From Clostridiales bacterium (GTDB taxonomy: Bacteria > Bacillota > Clostridia > Saccharofermentanales > Saccharofermentanaceae), in the NCBI GenBank assembly GCA_017509245.1, contig JAFWQC010000057.1:1-34686 (forward strand): a DNA stretch of 34,686 nucleotides, written 5' to 3'. The position numbers were made by a program, and so were the translations under genes. Numbering within the stretch: position 1 is the stretch's first letter; each line of letters starts with the position of its first letter. The notes beneath the pieces are model-generated. The model was not told where the DNA came from. It saw only the letters and a program-made list of their open reading frames with translations, and ran no database searches. Positions 32,065-34,686 of this stretch are shown here, piece after piece.

Positions 32065-33273
32065 TTACTTGTTAACCTGTGTAACGCCTTCAACGTAGTA
32101 GTTCATTGTGCCCTGGATTACGCTGTCATCAACGGAAGCGCCGCCTGCAGCAACGATCTCAGCGCCCTCATTTGTAACGAGAGGAGCATCTGTCTTTGCA
32201 ACAGCTACGGAACCTGCTGCACCGGAGAATGAAAGCTTAACGCCGGAGAATACATCCCACTCGCCGTTGATCATCATCTTCTTAGCAAGATCGATAGCTT
32301 CCTTTGTCTCAGGCTCACAGTTTGAAGAAAGAGCAGAAACGTCAACAAGACCTGCGTTCAGACCTTCATAGTAGTTGCCTACTTCAGTCATGAATGTTGA
32401 AGGATTTGCCATAGCTGCCTTCATTGCTGTTGCATAGTAAGCATCCCAGTTCCAGACAGGTGCTGCGAGGTGAGCATTGGGAGCTTCCTTTGTCATGTCG
32501 GAGTTGTATCCGCATCCGAAAACGTTCTTCTCGTTAGCAACGATCTGAGGCTGAGCAGAGTCACAGTGCTGAGCGATAACGCAGCATCCGTATGTGTCGA
32601 TGAGGAGCTCAGCTGCCTGTCTCTCCTTCTCCTGGTCACCCCATGTGTAGATCTCGTAAACGTTGACCTTAGCATCAGGGTTAACTGCCATGCATCCCAT
32701 TGCGAACGCATTGATACCTGAACATGTCTCAGCATACTCAGTACCCCATGCGGAAACGTAACCGATGTTATTGTTGCCTAATGCAAGTGACTTGTAACCT
32801 GCAGCAATACCTGCGAGGTAACGTGCCTGATAGATCCTTCCGAAATAATTGTTGAAGTTCTTGTCATTCGAAAGATATCCTGTTGCGTGAGAGAAGATGA
32901 TGTCCGGATATTCCTTGGCCTTCTCATCCATAGCGTTGAGATAACCAAAGCTGATACCGAAGATAATGTTGCATCCGTTGCCGGCGAGCTGGTCAATAGC
33001 CTGCTTAACTTTCTCGTCATCCTCAGGTACATTGTCAACAATGTAGAGATCCTTGGAAGGATCGAGTCCAACCTGCTTCATCGCCTCGGTAATACCGTGG
33101 TGATGCGCATAAGTGTAACCTGCTGTGTCGTTCTGGCTGTTGATGTAGATAGCACCAACCTTGAAGTTTGAAGCCTCATTACCGCTTCCCTTTGTTCCGC
33201 TGCATCCTGCAAGCGCAAATACCGAAGTAACTGCAAGAGCTGCTGAAACTAACAAAGAAATCAACTTCTTCAT
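32065..33273 (-). CDS. BMP-family nucleoside-binding lipoprotein
   Basis: The extracytoplasmic binding protein (NupN/PnrA/Bmp type) of the purine nucleoside importer. About 402 residues from ATG at 33273, which is preceded by CGGAGGC; an upstream start at 33306 has no such site. Type II signal peptide with lipobox LAGC at about 20-23, to be lipidated by Lgt. The body begins FKVGAIYINSQNDTAGYTYAHHHGITEAM and includes CNIIFGISFGYLNAM and FSHATGYLSNDKNFNNYFGRIYQARYLAGIAAGY, the family pattern. The gap to xpt has a short hairpin (33298-33316) and AT-rich sequence. Confidence 0.93.
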   Translation of the reverse strand: MKKLISLLVSAALAVTSVFALAGCSGTKGSGNEASNFKVGAIYINSQNDTAGYTYAHHHGITEAMKQVGLDPSKDLYIVDNVPEDDEKVKQAIDQLAGNGCNIIFGISFGYLNAMDEKAKEYPDIIFSHATGYLSNDKNFNNYFGRIYQARYLAGIAAGYKSLALGNNNIGYVSAWGTEYAETCSGINAFAMGCMAVNPDAKVNVYEIYTWGDQEKERQAAELLIDTYGCCVIAQHCDSAQPQIVANEKNVFGCGYNSDMTKEAPNAHLAAPVWNWDAYYATAMKAAMANPSTFMTEVGNYYEGLNAGLVDVSALSSNCEPETKEAIDLAKKMMINGEWDVFSGVKLSFSGAAGSVAVAKTDAPLVTNEGAEIVAAGGASVDDSVIQGTMNYYVEGVTQVNK

Positions 33274-33297
33274 AATTTGCCTCCGTTCAAAAATAAT

Positions 33298-33316
33298 ATA
33301 TGCCAAAATTGCATAT
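33298..33316 (-). promoter_or_regulatory. Short dyad between xpt and the BMP gene
   Basis: ATATGC and GCATAT (33298-33303 and 33311-33316) form an inverted repeat with a T-rich stretch after it on the minus strand. It could be a weak transcription-attenuating hairpin or part of a second promoter (TATTAT on the minus strand lies beside it). Confidence 0.25.
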
Positions 33317-33330
33317 CAAAAATTAATGGT

Positions 33331-33957
33331 TCAGACCGTTTGCGCAGCGTGTTCTGCGATCTGCTCCGTTCCCGTCCGGTCCGGCTGCGGCCTGAATTCG
33401 AGTGAGTCGTCCGTCATCTTATCAATGATCGCCAGGGATTCGACTCTTATCCCCCTGGCACGAAGAGCGTCTCCGCCTCCTTGGAAACCCTTTTCGATCG
33501 CGATCGCGCATCCGGCAAGCTTGGCACCTGCCTTCTCAACGATCTCGATAAGGCCTGCCAAAGCATTGCCCTTCGCCAGAAAATCATCGACTATCAGCAC
33601 AGTATCGTCTTTGGTAATGTAATCCGCAGATACTGCCACGTCATAAGTCTGCTGGTGTGTATAGGAGAAAACCTTGGATGTGAGGAGATTTCCCGAAAGA
33701 TTTGTCGTCGAATGCTTCTTCGCGAAAACAATCGGCAGCCCCATTGCCAATCCGGCAGCATAAGCTATCGCAATGCCCGAAGACTCAATGGTTAAAACCT
33801 TTGTAACATTGTTACACTTGAAAAGGCGGGCTATTTCCTCCCCCATTTCCATCAGTAATTTTGTATCGATCTGCTGATTGAGGAAGCTCCCTACCTTAAG
33901 GACTTCACCCGGAAGAACCTGGCCTTCAGAAAGGATCCTTTGTTCTAACTCGCGGAT
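33331..33957 (-). CDS. xpt: Xanthine phosphoribosyltransferase
   Basis: Converts xanthine and PRPP to XMP in purine salvage. The conserved IRELEQRILSEGQVLPGEVLKVGSFLNQQID aligns with Bacillus Xpt (MEALKRKI...VLKVDSFLNHQID). The PRPP motif VLIVDDFLAKGNAL, IESSGIAIAYAAGLAMG and FAKKHSTTNLSGN are present. About 208 residues. The start is unusual: in frame, an ATC codon at 33955-33957 sits where the family Met falls, 8 bases after a near-perfect AAGGAGGTGG. TTG at 34023 is on the promoter -35 box and GTG at 33966 is inside the Shine-Dalgarno sequence. It leads the transporter run, linking uptake and salvage. Confidence 0.9.
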   Translation of the reverse strand: MRELEQRILSEGQVLPGEVLKVGSFLNQQIDTKLLMEMGEEIARLFKCNNVTKVLTIESSGIAIAYAAGLAMGLPIVFAKKHSTTNLSGNLLTSKVFSYTHQQTYDVAVSADYITKDDTVLIVDDFLAKGNALAGLIEIVEKAGAKLAGCAIAIEKGFQGGGDALRARGIRVESLAIIDKMTDDSLEFRPQPDRTGTEQIAEHAAQTV

Positions 33958-33994
33958 AAAAACCACCTCCTTAAGGGATTTAAAACACTCCTTA

Positions 33995-34023
33995 ATATTA
34001 TAATTATTACAATTACGTGTCAA
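33995..34023 (-). promoter_or_regulatory. Strong sigma-A promoter of the xpt-nup run
   Basis: Perfect -35 TTGACA (34018-34023 on the minus strand), 17-bp spacer, -10 TAATAT (33995-34000). Transcription would begin near 33988, giving a leader of about 30 nt. That leaves no space for a purine riboswitch. Confidence 0.8.
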
Positions 34024-34102
34024 ACCGAAACAGGCAATAATTTTGCATATTTTGAGGTAATTCAGTCCCGTCCGGAATGTGCACTAAAGAGATTGACAAG
34101 GT

Positions 34103-34270
34103 GGGCGCGCGGAGGGTGGACTGGGATAGGTTGGCATGGGAGGACGGGTTCGCGCAGCAGATTGGGCGGAGATTGGTGAACGGGTGCGTGCGGAGGATGG
34201 CTGGCCGTGTTGGCATAGGTGGATTGGTGCGCGCGGAGGATTGGGCTAGCCGTGTTGGTATGCGTGAATT
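34103..34270. repeat. GC-rich degenerate tandem repeat
   Basis: About three units of 40-80 bp. The clearest are 34184-34227 and 34228-34270 (GTGCGTGCGGAGGATGG... and GTGCGCGCGGAGGATTGG..., both continuing GGCYRGCCGTGTTGGYAT), with a more diverged copy from 34103. Short GGATTGG and GGTTGG words recur. No gene with coding character. 34024-34102 holds nothing I recognise. Confidence 0.65.
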
Positions 34271-34296
34271 ATCAAGGGACAGCTTTTTTGCGTCTG

Positions 34297-34686
34297 TATC
34301 ACAAAATGCTGCTTTTAGGCTTATTAGATATTTTTGAAGCCTTGCAGAATCATAAAAAGCTCAAATTGCTTTTGATTGCATCCCAAATGTTTTGAATTGA
34401 AGATTTGGGGTGTTTTTAAGAGGACAAATGTATCCCAAATGGCTCGTATTCTTGATTTGGGGTGCTTTCGAGGGGGCGAATGCATCCCAAAAGTGCTTTT
34501 TTGAAGATTTGGGGTGTTTTTGAGATTAGAGATATTTTTCACCGTCTCCGTATTTCTAACTGCCATTTTCATAGGCATTTGAGATATTTATACCCTCTTC
34601 CCATATCTCAAACAGGCCTGTTTTTGGGGTTTTGTGATATTCTGTACTCTTGGTATCACAAAATCGCAAAAACTACATGATTTATG
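34297..34686. repeat. Palindromic repeat array, right part
   Basis: Half-sites alternate in orientation about every 23-28 bp. Forward ones: 34297 (TATCACAAAA), 34348 (AATCATAAAA), 34379, 34432 and 34483 (YATCCCAAAW), 34551, 34604 (TATCTCAAAC) and 34654 (TATCACAAAA). Reverse ones: 34404, 34455 and 34507 (ATTTGGGGTG), 34577 (TTTGAGATA) and 34630 (TTTTGTGATA). Within a neighbourhood the arms match each other even though the core changes from CAC to CAT to CCC to CTC, so the inverted repeat is preserved while its sequence drifts. The last unit ends at the window edge. Confidence 0.8.

Noticed and set aside
33958..34023. Longer xpt beginning at TTG 34023.
   Set aside because: That TTG is part of the TTGACA promoter element and the extra residues have no counterpart in the family.
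33958..34100. Purine riboswitch ahead of xpt.
   Set aside because: The promoter places the transcription start about 30 nt before the start codon, leaving no room for an aptamer, and no purine aptamer core was seen.
34297..34686. CRISPR-like array (palindromic repeats with variable 17-bp spacers).
   Set aside because: Repeats are diverged from unit to unit, spacers are too short and partly alike, and there is no cas gene in the window.
1..34686. A small circular plasmid or phage, because the ends overlap by 28 bp.
   Set aside because: The content is core chromosomal genes (nusA, infB, truB, ribF, rodA, lgt) and has no replication, partition or phage gene; the overlap lies inside a repeat.

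Overview
The window reads as chromosome from an anaerobic Gram-positive bacterium of the Bacillota, most likely class Clostridia. The evidence is the rimP-nusA-ylxR-ylxQ-infB-rbfA-nrnA-truB-ribF gene order, a long-form hibernation factor (HPF), YunG-like and YhbD/DUF4004-like proteins, a NupNOPQ-type nucleoside importer and an O2/NO-scavenging flavodiiron protein. I cannot name the genus. Almost every gene lies on the minus strand. Only a small P-loop gene and mscL (13623-14567) are on the plus strand, and they diverge from the rimP operon.

Layout from left to right. 1-326: gene-free, with a palindromic repeat array and a short tandem-repeat tract. 327-4744: a sucrose hydrolase-fructokinase fusion, rodA and lgt (sugar use, cell-wall elongation, lipoprotein maturation). 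4861-13402: the translation and transcription operon, read leftward from rimP to ribF, with a terminator-like hairpin in its leader. 13623-14567: the P-loop gene and mscL. 14568-15280: gene-free, holding several different palindromic repeats and a small palindrome with IS3-like ends. 15281-16306: an ArsR-type regulator and a DUF4004 (MerR-like) protein. 16487-20897: four surface or envelope-related genes: an Ala/Lys-rich membrane protein, a Mbeg1-like hydrolase with membrane domain, a wall-binding polysaccharide deacetylase and a YunG-like protein. 20898-21499: gene-free repeats. 21500-22042: hpf.

22142-33957: a closely packed leftward run of xpt, BMP lipoprotein, nupO, nupP, nupQ, fprA, clostripain-type protease, ilvB and ilvN. 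Purine nucleoside or base uptake and salvage come first, then flavodiiron detoxification, a membrane-anchored cysteine protease and branched-chain amino acid synthesis. A strong sigma-A promoter lies before xpt. The promoter position implies that xpt starts at an AUC codon.

33958-34686: gene-free, with a GC-rich tandem repeat and then another palindromic array. The last 28 bases are identical to the first 28. The most unusual material is in the four long gene-free stretches. Each combines a degenerate short tandem-repeat tract with an array of small inverted repeats, and the palindrome sequence differs from locus to locus, and within one array, while the arms still match each other. I found no tRNA, rRNA, CRISPR-Cas system, transposase gene or phage gene.
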